Shown one piece after another: positions 9,026 through 17,811 of a DNA stretch of 64,000 nucleotides. Every line of letters starts with the position of its first letter. The first letter of the stretch is position 1. The notes under the pieces are model-generated. The model ran no database searches. It was not told the origin of the DNA and was given only the letters and a program-made list of their open reading frames with translations. Origin of the DNA: Deltaproteobacteria bacterium (lineage in GTDB: Bacteria; Myxococcota_A; Polyangia; Haliangiales; Haliangiaceae); NCBI GenBank assembly GCA_020630875.1, contig JAHDIH010000002.1, positions 1 through 64,000 of the forward strand. The letters run 5' to 3'. The translations under genes and the position numbers were made by a program.

Positions 9026-9140
9026 CGCGGAGATTTTAACGCGCGTTGCCGGCCAATCCAAAGACTGTTGGCAGTTAAAAACGATGAATTATTGGTACGG
9101 ATGCCTCACATCCAGTGGGCCTAGTGTTAAACTAAAGTCG

Positions 9141-9929
9141 ATGAGTATTGCATTTCCATTGGATGGAATGACAGTGCGATTCGCGGGGGAAACCGACGTT
9201 GGTCGCAAACGTAAGCACAATGAAGACTCCATTCATTTGCCGGAGAAACTGCGTCTTGCAATTGTTGCTGACGGAATGGGCGGTCATGCCTCTGGCGAAG
9301 TAGCCAGTGCAATGGCGGTCGAGCGAGTATTGGAGTACTTCAGAAAGACTTCTGAAGAACAAGTACTCACGTGGCCCTACAAGGTAGACCGTGATGCACG
9401 CGCTGAGATCAATCGAATGACTCAAGCGGTGATGCTTGCCAATATCGAAATTTTTGAACTTTCACGACGAGAGAAAGGCAAAAAGGGCATGGGAACCACC
9501 GTGGTCGCTGCTTATTTCTTGGACGACACCATGGTGATTGGTCATGTAGGCGACAGTCGTGTCTATCGAATCCGCAACGGAGAGATTACGCAATTGACCG
9601 AGGACCACTCCCTTATCAACGACTATATCAAAATGAAGCGAGTCACTGCCGAAGAAGCAGAGAGTTGGCCACACAAAAACGTCATCGTTCGTGCCTTAGG
9701 AATGAAAGCGAGCGTTCAGGTAGACATCATTTCCGAAACTCCGAAGCCAGGCGATACTTATGTGATGTGCAGTGACGGATTATGCGGAGAATTAACCGAT
9801 GACCAAATAGCTCACATAGCTAAGTCTTCGGATGTAGATGAAGCGTCACGACAACTAATTGCGGCTGCAAACGAGGAAGGTGGAGCCGACAACATCTCTG
9901 TAATCGTTGCTCGCGTAGTAAAAAACTAA
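9141..9929 (+). CDS. PP2C-type Ser/Thr protein phosphatase
   Basis: Metal-dependent phosphatase of about 262 residues. The family motifs are present in order: GETDVGRKRKHNEDS, VADGMGGHASGEVAS, GTTVVAA, GHVGDSRVYR, LTEDHSL, CSDGLCGEL and GGADNISVIV; the Asp residues in DGMGG, SDG and ADN bind the two metals. Single domain without membrane segments, so cytoplasmic. The start could be ATG 9141 or 9168; an earlier ATG at 9084 gives an unlikely leader. It probably reverses Hanks-type kinase phosphorylation, although no intact kinase gene lies in this window. Confidence 0.88.
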   Translation: MSIAFPLDGMTVRFAGETDVGRKRKHNEDSIHLPEKLRLAIVADGMGGHASGEVASAMAVERVLEYFRKTSEEQVLTWPYKVDRDARAEINRMTQAVMLANIEIFELSRREKGKKGMGTTVVAAYFLDDTMVIGHVGDSRVYRIRNGEITQLTEDHSLINDYIKMKRVTAEEAESWPHKNVIVRALGMKASVQVDIISETPKPGDTYVMCSDGLCGELTDDQIAHIAKSSDVDEASRQLIAAANEEGGADNISVIVARVVKN

Positions 9930-10030
9930 TTCGTAATAATACGATTCGAGAATTCAGTTTCCTACATTCAAAACCAGTTCCGAGATAACTGACAAATGAC
10001 ATTATCTTGAGTGAATGCTAGGCTAACTCT

Positions 10031-10387
10031 ATGCGCCTTTTGATTCTTTTGCTTTTGGTAAGCTGCAGTAGCAAAGAAGAACCCCAAGAAATACCTGAGA
10101 ATACTGCACTCACTCAAATCAAGGAAAGAGGTTGGGCAGCTTGCGACGCTCTAAACAACATTGCTTGTCAGTGCACGATTCCAGGTGCCAAGAAAGTTTG
10201 TAGCGATTCTACAGTCCTCCGAGACGCGGTAAAAATCCATCACGAAATGTATTACAGCTCAGACGCTACTCAAGACATGAGAGACAACGCAGACAACCAA
10301 ATCAACCGATTTGCAAGCAAGTGCATGGAGCAGCGTCTTGAATTGCTGAATATGGGATGCGCTATTGACGACTCTGTCGGTAAGTGA
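10031..10387 (+). CDS. Small lipoprotein
   Basis: 118 residues. A short hydrophobic signal with lipobox (LLVSC) is followed by an acidic linker and a helical domain with about six cysteines (AACDAL, ACQCTI, VCSD, SKCMEQ, MGCAID). No family recognised. The amidase gene follows in the same direction after about 27 bases. Confidence 0.65.
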   Translation: MRLLILLLLVSCSSKEEPQEIPENTALTQIKERGWAACDALNNIACQCTIPGAKKVCSDSTVLRDAVKIHHEMYYSSDATQDMRDNADNQINRFASKCMEQRLELLNMGCAIDDSVGK

Positions 10388-10414
10388 GTTTCACGGTGTG
10401 TTATAGTGCGTTGC

Positions 10415-11761
10415 ATGTCTCACCGATTCTCTACTGTTGCCGAGCTACGCCAGAAACTTGATTCGGGAGCGGTGTCTTGCGAAGAACTAACGAAATTCTT
10501 CCTTAAAGAAACGAACGACAGAAACAACGAACTCAATGCGTTTACTTATATCGCTGAGGCCAAAGCTTTAAAGGCAGCCAAAAACTGGGACAGGAAAAGA
10601 AAACACTGGCTGGATAATCCTAGCTTTCTCGCTGGAATTCCGATGGGGGTAAAAGATCTAGCGCTTTACAGAGGCATGCCCGTACGGTTTGGTAGTGCTG
10701 CTGTACCAAAGATTGTCTCTCCCATCGATGATGAAATCGCAAAGATGATTCGGAAGACTGGCTCTATTGTGGTTGGCAAGTTAGCGACGTCTGAGTTCGG
10801 AGCCATGCCAATTACCTCCCCTGACATACATCCGCCGACCCGCTGCCCCCATAATCTCTCCATTACTGCTGGCGGGTCCAGTGGAGGCTCTGGCGCTGCG
10901 GTGGCTGCTGGTATGATTCCTATCGCGCACGGAACGGATGGAGGTGGTTCCATTAGAATTCCTGCGGCTATCAATCATCTTGTTGGAATCAAAGCGTCAC
11001 GTGGCGCAATCGTATTTAGAGAACGAGTAGACAAAGAGCTCGGAATGACCGCCATGGGCCCCCTAGCAAGAAGCGTCGAAGACGTTGCTGGATTCCTGGA
11101 AATGTTCACTCAGTTTCCAACGAACTACCGACGCCACCTGGATAGAGACCTGGGAACCGGACTGCGTGTTGCGGTTTCTACTTCTAATTTCATGACCGAC
11201 ACCCATCACGAATACGCGGCTGCTGCAGAGCGGGTAGGAAAACTATTTGAATCCGCAGGGGCCACGCTGGTTGATTCGCCCTGGTTTGAAGCAAAAGTGG
11301 AAGACTTTATGTGCATCTGGCAAAGACTTATGGGGAACGTTCCCGTTTTCCGGCCAGAAAAGATGCAACCCGTCACGCGCTGGCTAAACCAAACGGGAAA
11401 AACGATTCCTAAGGATGATGCCACCGCCAAAAGAATCGAAATGGAGAATCAAGTAAAAGACTGGTTCGGTTTGAGCGACATTTGGATATCACCGACTCTC
11501 GCGACACAACCAGGAAGCGCAGACGACTGGCAAAAACCAACGCCTGAAGAAACGTTTGATAGTGTGCTAGGGTATGGCGCATTTACAGCGATTTTCAACG
11601 TTGGCGGGCAACCGGCAATGACCGTACCTTGCGGGCTAGACGATAACGGCACTGGAATAGGCGTTCAAATTGTCGGGCGCCCAGGTTCAGACTTGCTTGT
11701 GATGCAAGCTGCACGATTTGTAGAGAAATCCTTAGGTGGCTTTATACGTGAGATTGACTAG
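10415..11761 (+). CDS. Amidase (amidase signature family)
   Basis: 448 residues from the ATG; a GTG three codons earlier is an alternative. The Ser-Ser-Lys triad of the amidase signature family is complete: Lys in GIPMGVKD (about residue 80), cis-Ser in AGGSSGGSG (about 155) and the nucleophile in DGGGSIRIPA (about 179). The family hydrolyses carboxylic amides and includes GatA, but the sequence is not obviously GatA: no gatB or gatC neighbour, and the C-terminal region is unlike it. The substrate is unknown. The TAG shares four bases (CTAG) with the stop of the convergent PTPS gene. Confidence 0.85.
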   Translation: MSHRFSTVAELRQKLDSGAVSCEELTKFFLKETNDRNNELNAFTYIAEAKALKAAKNWDRKRKHWLDNPSFLAGIPMGVKDLALYRGMPVRFGSAAVPKIVSPIDDEIAKMIRKTGSIVVGKLATSEFGAMPITSPDIHPPTRCPHNLSITAGGSSGGSGAAVAAGMIPIAHGTDGGGSIRIPAAINHLVGIKASRGAIVFRERVDKELGMTAMGPLARSVEDVAGFLEMFTQFPTNYRRHLDRDLGTGLRVAVSTSNFMTDTHHEYAAAAERVGKLFESAGATLVDSPWFEAKVEDFMCIWQRLMGNVPVFRPEKMQPVTRWLNQTGKTIPKDDATAKRIEMENQVKDWFGLSDIWISPTLATQPGSADDWQKPTPEETFDSVLGYGAFTAIFNVGGQPAMTVPCGLDDNGTGIGVQIVGRPGSDLLVMQAARFVEKSLGGFIREID

Positions 11762-12243
11762 TTGCATTGCGTGCTAAAGGTTGCACCCTGGCCGGGACTC
11801 TCATGCACGCTTACCTGCAAGTCCGTAAGCACTTTTGCTTTATCCCCTAGTTTTGCCAAAAGCATTTCAGCCACGTAGCTTGCAAGGCACTCTACCGTGA
11901 TGTTGTCTAGGGGAAGTAACTTTACTTCATTTCGAGGCAACACATAGCGAACTCCGCAAACGTGGACTTCTAAGACTTTCCCATCATCAGATACGATATC
12001 TACCAAAGGATTCTTCTCCTGGATTAGTAAGTACTCCTTAAAGTCCAAACAGAAGTTACGAACCGCTTTCTTGATGTCAGAAAATGGGACTAAATTTTGA
12101 AAGCTTACGTCTTTCAGCCCAACGCGCAAGGACACCTGGTAATTGTGTCCATGCAAACGCTCCTTACTCCCATCGGGAAAGATGGTCATATGAGCGCATG
12201 AAAATTTGAAATCTTCGCGGGATAGTTCTAGCCAGTAGGTCAC
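11758..12243 (-). CDS. 6-pyruvoyl-tetrahydropterin synthase family protein (PTPS/QueD-like)
   Basis: 161 residues. The start is taken as GTG 12243, which overlaps the subtilase TGA by 4 bases (GTGA); a longer reading adds non-homologous residues. Zinc ligands of the PTPS fold are visible: His in FSCAHMTIF and the two in LHGHNY. The usual catalytic Cys four residues before HGH (CGRLHGH in QueD) is a Lys here, with Glu three residues before HGH (SKERLHGH). That resembles the PTPS-III group, which makes 6-hydroxymethyl-dihydropterin for folate in place of FolB. QueD activity for queuosine (queC lies at 55.5 kb) cannot be excluded. Confidence 0.75.
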   Translation of the reverse strand: MTYWLELSREDFKFSCAHMTIFPDGSKERLHGHNYQVSLRVGLKDVSFQNLVPFSDIKKAVRNFCLDFKEYLLIQEKNPLVDIVSDDGKVLEVHVCGVRYVLPRNEVKLLPLDNITVECLASYVAEMLLAKLGDKAKVLTDLQVSVHESPGQGATFSTQCN

Positions 12244-14084
12244 TTGCCTTTTCTTACCACAAGAAAGGCTAATGCAACGCAAACTACAGCATTAGCAACG
12301 AGCCATAACGCGTCGCCGCAATCCCCAAAATACTGAATATCCATAGAGCGAACCACTCCGTGATAGGCCAAGTTTGCGGCAAATCCAGCGCATAGACCAC
12401 TTAATATACCAGTCATTCCGCGTAGATTAAGTAGTAGCAATACTGCGGCTAGTGGAATGAGAGCGCTGAAGAAAATCAGACTTCCGTGCCCAGAGATACC
12501 TAAGATGGCCATGTCTGCAGAGGACAGTCCTCGAGTCAACCACTCAATTCCAGTCGTAGACGAAAGTGAAGGGAAGAGGCTAGGCAAAAAGAATAGCCCG
12601 GTCGCAGACATCAGGGTCGTCGCGCCGGCAAGAACTTTCTCTTTCATCGTAAGTGAACCGCCTAGTGCAAGAAGAAGTAGTCCACCCAGAAATAGTTTCT
12701 CTGGACCGTCTTTCTTTCGAGCTGAAAGTACCGCTTGTTTGGCATCGACGATTCCTGCACCGTGATGTTCTTTTTTGTATTGATTGTTCTTAGGCTTGCG
12801 TGCGGTTTTCTTCAAGATTGCTTCCACTGCCGCCGGGTCGGTAACTCCTTCGCCCACGACCAATGCTGCGACACCCGCGAGATGCGGAGCTGCCATGGAG
12901 GTTCCCATATAGGCATAGTAACCGGACTTAGCAGGGTTCTGAATTTCTATTGTATTTTGCAGCACGCCTAGTGGATTGCCGTCCCTATCTTTTTGTCTCG
13001 TGTCTCCTCCCGGAGCTGCGATGTCAATGTCTTTACCGTAGTTGGAGTAGAACGCTTTACCTTCTTTGTGATTCGTAGAAGAAACTGCAATTGCGTAACG
13101 ATACCCCGCAGGATACCCAACCTTCTTTGAACTCTCATTTCCAGCAGCGCAGATGACGGTCACGCCTTTCTTATGCGCATAGGCCACTGCCTTCTCCATC
13201 GCTTTTGATGGGAACCGTCCGCCGAGACTCATGTTAATGACGTGCGCGCCGTTGTCGGCGGCAAATCGAATGGCATCAACAATCCCACCAACGGAACCGC
13301 TGCCCGATCCGCTAAGCACTTTGAGAGGCATGATGGTCACGTTACGCCCAACTCCAGCAACTCCCACACCATTATTGGTCACTTGTCCGATCGTTCCCGC
13401 GACATGAGTTCCATGACCGTGATCGTCCATCGCGTCCTTGTTTCCGTCTACAAAGTTGAATGGTTTCACGAATTTCACGCCATCCAGATCTGGAGCGACA
13501 TGAAACTTCTTTCCTTTGTTTTTGAACGCAACCCCAGTATCAAGCACGGCCACTACCACGCCCTTACCGTCCGCCAGCTTCCAAGCAGAAGGCATGTCGA
13601 TTTGATCTAGGTGCCACTGCTGTTTGTACAGCGGGTCGTTCGGGAAACCTTTGTGGTTCGGTCCAGGAGGCGTTACTTCTTGTGGTGCCCACATTGAATC
13701 TTGATTGGTATACGAACCACCGTGAATCAAAGTGACGTAAGCATCTGGCTCTGCCAGCTCCACTTCTGGCATTCGCTCGAGAGTGTTTACAAGTCCACGT
13801 TGTCGGTTGGGATCGACGTGGGCTCGATAGAACTTTTCGTCTAGACTCTCTGGAGAAACAAGTTCGAGTCGAACGCCAAGTTGACGGCCGATCTCAGCGA
13901 CCCGCGCTTGCGAAATATCATCTTGAAAGTCTACAAGAATGTCGTCTGGGTCTACATCTAAATATTGTGCGTCACTCGCTGCAGCGGTCGCCTGTGATGA
14001 TTCTTTGTTTTGGAAAGCGAAATAGCAAAGCCCCAAAGCAAAGACTATTAACGACGCGATTGAGACTTTTTGCTTTTTTGACAT
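12240..14084 (-). CDS. S8 subtilisin-like protease with C-terminal membrane domain
   Basis: 614 residues. Order: N-terminal membrane anchor or uncleaved signal (8-24), an inhibitor-like prodomain (about 45-120, with VDFQDDISQARV), the subtilase domain (about 150-455) with Asp182 (LDTGV), His224 (HGHGTHVAG), oxyanion Asn316 (AAGNES) and Ser396 (GTSMAAPH), then about five hydrophobic helices (465-610). All catalytic residues are present. The helices probably place the protease on the outer face of the inner membrane. The multi-span tail is unusual for secreted subtilases. The PTPS gene starts inside its stop codon. Confidence 0.85.
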   Translation of the reverse strand: MSKKQKVSIASLIVFALGLCYFAFQNKESSQATAAASDAQYLDVDPDDILVDFQDDISQARVAEIGRQLGVRLELVSPESLDEKFYRAHVDPNRQRGLVNTLERMPEVELAEPDAYVTLIHGGSYTNQDSMWAPQEVTPPGPNHKGFPNDPLYKQQWHLDQIDMPSAWKLADGKGVVVAVLDTGVAFKNKGKKFHVAPDLDGVKFVKPFNFVDGNKDAMDDHGHGTHVAGTIGQVTNNGVGVAGVGRNVTIMPLKVLSGSGSGSVGGIVDAIRFAADNGAHVINMSLGGRFPSKAMEKAVAYAHKKGVTVICAAGNESSKKVGYPAGYRYAIAVSSTNHKEGKAFYSNYGKDIDIAAPGGDTRQKDRDGNPLGVLQNTIEIQNPAKSGYYAYMGTSMAAPHLAGVAALVVGEGVTDPAAVEAILKKTARKPKNNQYKKEHHGAGIVDAKQAVLSARKKDGPEKLFLGGLLLLALGGSLTMKEKVLAGATTLMSATGLFFLPSLFPSLSSTTGIEWLTRGLSSADMAILGISGHGSLIFFSALIPLAAVLLLLNLRGMTGILSGLCAGFAANLAYHGVVRSMDIQYFGDCGDALWLVANAVVCVALAFLVVRKGK

Positions 14085-14223
14085 GACGTCTAATTGTACC
14101 CAAGCTGAGCTTCCGGCGCCACGTTCTGCCCAACATATCGTAACTAGTGGTTATTGTGAGCCTTTGTAGGGCGTGCGCCCACCAGTTGCCGGACAATAAT
14201 ACCGAAGAGTTACGTCGACAAGA

Positions 14224-15528
14224 TTAGTTCGCGCTTAGTGTTTTGCGTTTTCGACCAGACGCAGCAACTACGAAGAGAAGCAAACCAAATCCCCAACCTC
14301 GGTAGTTACTGCAGCCATACAGCGGCACCTCGCCGGTTTTGGCGTTGGGCTCGCAAGCATCGCCAATGCCATTACCATTGGAATCTGCTTGATCGGGATT
14401 GACGGTGTCTGGACAGTTGTCAAGACAAAGGCTTGGTCTGTCGCGGCAGTCCATACCATCTACACAACCGGAACTTTGGCGACAAGCGTGACCGTCGCCT
14501 TCTCCGTTCGCCCCTTCTTTATCGTGGTCTTTGCAAAAGTTTCCGTCGGACGTTAGCAGCGTATCGTTTTCTCGCCCACTTCCTGCTTGGAAAAACGGTC
14601 CATTAGTGCAGTCATCGCACAAATCGTTATCTACCGTGCCATCTTCGTCGACAATATCCCCACAGGCAGAGGGGTCGTCAGGAAATGGGTCCGTTTCGTT
14701 TAGCCCTCCGTCGCCATCTCTATCGTTGTCTCCGGCATCGCAAAAACCATCATTGTCTGCATCCGGTCCATCATTTCTGAAGACGAGGCAGTTCGCTCCT
14801 GAGGAAGGATCTTGCGCAAGGCAATGAATTTTGTTGGGCTGCGTATCACGGACAAAGTCCTCCAACGCTCCTGAGCCGTCGACTTGATTGGAACAGTCAT
14901 CGCAGCCATCTTGGTCCGTATCGCCGCACATGGTGGGGTCGTTGGCGGTGCTAGGCTCGAATTGATCAGGAACCCCATCTTTGTCCGTGTCTTTCTTGCA
15001 CTCTCCATCATTGACGCCAAACCATGCGCCATCGTCTTTGGTATTGAAATTGGCCGCCGGACCAAAACCGTCTTGGCCGACGGTAAGGCCTTGCCCACCA
15101 GTGTCCGGAATACTAGCGATGCACGCTAGGTAATCCGCATCGGTAGTGGCGTTGGGAATATCGTTATAATTCCAAAAACACTTGTTCCCGCGAGAACAAT
15201 CGTCGCATTCCGGCCCCACGCCTTGCTCTTCTTCATCGCCGTCTGCGTTGCCGCAAATTAGCGGATGCCGGGGATTTGGATCCGGCAGGCTCACCCCATT
15301 TTCTACCAAAACTTTGCAATTGGACCCCGGCGTCGCCGCGTCGCAGCGGCCGTCGTTGTCTGCGTCCGGGTCGGAACTATCTAAAATGCCATCGCAGTCG
15401 CAATCGTTTGCACAAGGCAAGCAGCAATCACCATTTGGATCGTCGGTACAACCCAAATCAGCAGCAAATACCGCCGAAGGCCATACCAAAAACAGACATA
15501 AAATAACCCCTAAAACTCCCCGTCCCAT
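14224..15528 (-). CDS. Thrombospondin type 3 repeat protein with MYXO-CTERM-like tail
   Basis: 434 residues: signal peptide (VWPSAVFA), then many Asp/Asn/Cys-rich TSP3-type calcium repeats (DPDADNDGRCD, DTDKDGVPDQFEP, DSNGNGIGDACEP). The C terminus has a Cys in YGCSNYRGW, a hydrophobic helix and a basic end (SGRKRK), the layout of the MYXO-CTERM surface-sorting signal. The repeats bind Ca2+ in the family. Secreted, probably surface-anchored; role unknown. The Asp/Cys-rich repeats make the coding strand compositionally skewed. Confidence 0.82.
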   Translation of the reverse strand: MGRGVLGVILCLFLVWPSAVFAADLGCTDDPNGDCCLPCANDCDCDGILDSSDPDADNDGRCDAATPGSNCKVLVENGVSLPDPNPRHPLICGNADGDEEEQGVGPECDDCSRGNKCFWNYNDIPNATTDADYLACIASIPDTGGQGLTVGQDGFGPAANFNTKDDGAWFGVNDGECKKDTDKDGVPDQFEPSTANDPTMCGDTDQDGCDDCSNQVDGSGALEDFVRDTQPNKIHCLAQDPSSGANCLVFRNDGPDADNDGFCDAGDNDRDGDGGLNETDPFPDDPSACGDIVDEDGTVDNDLCDDCTNGPFFQAGSGRENDTLLTSDGNFCKDHDKEGANGEGDGHACRQSSGCVDGMDCRDRPSLCLDNCPDTVNPDQADSNGNGIGDACEPNAKTGEVPLYGCSNYRGWGFGLLLFVVAASGRKRKTLSAN

Positions 15529-15625
15529 GTCTCAATTATACGCTAAATCAGCCTCAATTGGGATAGGGCTGTGACTGAATTTCCATCTTGCCTAGCGGCT
15601 GGCTTACCAGTAGTGTCCGCCAGCA

Positions 15626-16348
15626 ATGGTAAGAGTGATTTACGCACTGGTTTTCGTAGTAATTTCCTGCACAGGAACTCCCGAGTATCCTTTTTGCAAA
15701 AGCAAAAATCAGTGCCAAAGCGGAGAAGATTGCTACCAAGGCCGTTGCGTTAGCTGCTTGGAATCCAGCGAGTGCGGCGCCGGCAAAGAGTGTCGTAACG
15801 GAGGATGCGTAGCATCAGCATGTAAGTCCAACACCGACTGTGGAGGCGTGGGCTGCGTGAACGGGACCTGCCAACCCTGCAGCTTGGCTTCTCATTGTGG
15901 CGACCAGTTTTGCCACCAAGGCGAATGCGTTGCGGAAAGACCATGCAAGCTTGATACGGACTGTGCCGATGATGAAGACTGCCTTGCCGGACTTTGCAAA
16001 AAGCCATGGGCTCAATCTTCTGCACCAAACGTTTCCTGTCAGTTGCCAACTCTATATTTTGGATTTGATGAGTCGTCGCTAACTCAGGAAGCACGGCAGT
16101 CATTGGCAGATGCCGCCATGTGCATGGAATCTACGATGGAAAACGCCGTGGTGGTGGAGGGGCATACCGATGAACAAGGAACCGAGGAGTACAACATCGC
16201 GCTTTCCGAACAACGAGCAAGCGTAGTCAAGCGTTATCTTATCCGACTCGGTATTCTAGAGAGCCGTCTCAACGTTCTTCCACGAGGAGAAACCATGACC
16301 ACCAGTGATTCGGCGAAAGACCGACGCGCCGTACTGGATTGGAAGTGA
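15626..16348 (+). CDS. Pal-like OmpA-domain lipoprotein with Cys-rich modules
   Basis: 240 residues: lipoprotein signal (FVVISC), then about four short Cys-rich modules (residues 24-125, such as CQSGEDCYQGRCVSC and CGGVGCVNGTCQPC), then an OmpA/Pal peptidoglycan-binding domain (about 135-240) with GHTDEQGTEEYNIALSEQRA. The spacing matches Pal, so it probably ties the outer membrane to peptidoglycan. Pal itself lacks the Cys-rich insert. The next gene, 29 bases on, encodes a CpoB-like protein, as in tol-pal operons, but tolQRAB are absent from the window. Confidence 0.85.
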   Translation: MVRVIYALVFVVISCTGTPEYPFCKSKNQCQSGEDCYQGRCVSCLESSECGAGKECRNGGCVASACKSNTDCGGVGCVNGTCQPCSLASHCGDQFCHQGECVAERPCKLDTDCADDEDCLAGLCKKPWAQSSAPNVSCQLPTLYFGFDESSLTQEARQSLADAAMCMESTMENAVVVEGHTDEQGTEEYNIALSEQRASVVKRYLIRLGILESRLNVLPRGETMTTSDSAKDRRAVLDWK

Positions 16349-16377
16349 CATCAATAATTCGCGCTTGAGGTCGAGTT

Positions 16378-17154
16378 TTGGTATCACAAGTCATGCAGAC
16401 GCTTTCTTTCCTTTGCATTCTCACGTTGACCAGTGGGTGCTTGTTCGCGACCACCAAAGAAGAAGGAAAATTGATGAGGCAAGACATCGATATCCTGCAA
16501 GCCAAGGTCGATAAAGACATGACCTCGAAAGTAGCTGCACTAGAAGCTGTTTTAGATAAAGCGACACGTGTCGTACGAAGAAACAATGCAGATTTAGGCG
16601 CCGATGTCGCCGTATTACAAAAACAGATTCGGCAATTGCGAGGAGAGGTTACCGAGTTACGCAGGGCGGTTTCCACCGATAACCAACCACAGGTAGTAAG
16701 TCGGCTCACTGCAATCGAAGCTCGATTGAGTTCAATCGAAAACCGAAAAACAAAAACTGCTGAAACGCTCTTCCAAGAAGGACAGGCAGCCCTTGCCAAT
16801 GGCAGACACAGAGACGCGAGAATAAGTTTTAAGCAACTACTCGATCAATACCCCGGTAGCGAACGTACCGACGATGCTCGTTTTCACCGCGGGCAATCCT
16901 TCTTGGCGCAGGGCAAATACGACTACGCCATTAGCGAATACCAAAAATTGACCAGTGACATGCCTAAGAGTCCCTATGCCGATGAAGCGATGTTTCAATC
17001 AGGCACAGCGGCGCAAAAGTTAGGTAAGTGCTCAGAAGCACGGGCCTATTTTACAATCTTGGTAAAACGTTACCCACGTTCGTCAAAAAAATCGAAAGCC
17101 GCGTCGATGGCGGACAAACTACGGCGCGCCAAAGGAAAGTGCAAGAATCTTTGA
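16378..17154 (+). CDS. cpoB: CpoB/YbgF-like TPR lipoprotein
   Basis: About 258 residues. It opens with a signal ending LTSGC (lipobox slightly off consensus), then a long coiled coil (about 35-130) and a C-terminal TPR domain (about 135-255) starting TLFQEGQAALANGRHRDA. This coiled-coil plus TPR plan, next to a Pal-like gene, identifies CpoB, the periplasmic protein that links Tol-Pal to peptidoglycan synthesis at division. The start is set at TTG 16378 because GAGG lies 7 bases ahead; ATG 16393 is the alternative. CpoB is normally not a lipoprotein, a departure from the usual form. Confidence 0.8.
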   Translation: MVSQVMQTLSFLCILTLTSGCLFATTKEEGKLMRQDIDILQAKVDKDMTSKVAALEAVLDKATRVVRRNNADLGADVAVLQKQIRQLRGEVTELRRAVSTDNQPQVVSRLTAIEARLSSIENRKTKTAETLFQEGQAALANGRHRDARISFKQLLDQYPGSERTDDARFHRGQSFLAQGKYDYAISEYQKLTSDMPKSPYADEAMFQSGTAAQKLGKCSEARAYFTILVKRYPRSSKKSKAASMADKLRRAKGKCKNL

Positions 17155-17202
17155 AGTTGGTTGAGAAGTGCAACCGGCCGCGGTACTTTGGGTCCAAGCT
17201 AT

Positions 17203-17811
17203 ATGTCGTTTGACGAGCTCACTGATGAAATACTAGTTTCTCGCTACCAAGGTGGCGACACACGCGCGTTCGAAATACTTCTCGGACGCCACGAACGACC
17301 AATATTCAATTACCTGCTCCGCTACGTCGGAAATCGCGCCACTGCTGAGGAATTACTGCAGGAGACGTTCTTACGGGTGATCAAAAACATCAAAAAGTAC
17401 AAACAGACCGCCAAATTCACCACTTGGCTGTATACGATCGCGAGAAACCTCACCATTGACCACTCCCGACGGCAAAAGCACCGGCGGCACCGTTCTCTTG
17501 ATGCTCCTGTGGGAGGAAGTGAAGGAAATCAAGTACTTCAAGACAGAGTAGCCGCTTCCGAACTTACTCCAGATCGAAATGCAGCTGCCAAACGTATAAA
17601 AGAGAGAGTGGACACTGCAATTCAAACATTGTCAGAGGAACAACGTGAAGTATTCTTGCTTCGTGAGTTCCAAGGCCTGTCATTTCGGGCAATCGCGGAT
17701 ATCGTGGGAACTTCCGAGAATACGATCAAAAGTCGAATGCGGTATGCACTAGAGAAGCTGAGATTAGAGTTGGACGATTACAAAGAAGAAGCAACGAGGA
17801 CAAGCGGATGA
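17203..17811 (+). CDS. ECF-subfamily RNA polymerase sigma factor
   Basis: 202 residues from ATG 17203; a TTG at 17161 would add 14 unlikely residues. Region 2 is clear (FNYLLRYVGNRATAEELLQETFLRVI, with TTWLYTIARNLTIDH), as is region 4 (LSEEQREVFLLREF and a helix-turn-helix AIADIVGTSENTIKSRM). There is no region 1 or 3, so it is an ECF factor directing RNA polymerase to a small regulon. Its stop overlaps the ATG of the anti-sigma gene (ATGA), the usual arrangement for a cognate pair. Confidence 0.88.
   Translation: MSFDELTDEILVSRYQGGDTRAFEILLGRHERPIFNYLLRYVGNRATAEELLQETFLRVIKNIKKYKQTAKFTTWLYTIARNLTIDHSRRQKHRRHRSLDAPVGGSEGNQVLQDRVAASELTPDRNAAAKRIKERVDTAIQTLSEEQREVFLLREFQGLSFRAIADIVGTSENTIKSRMRYALEKLRLELDDYKEEATRTSG

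Noticed and set aside
13242..13610. 122-codon open frame on the plus strand
   Set aside because: It mirrors the conserved catalytic region of the subtilase; no signal, motif or ribosome site supports it.
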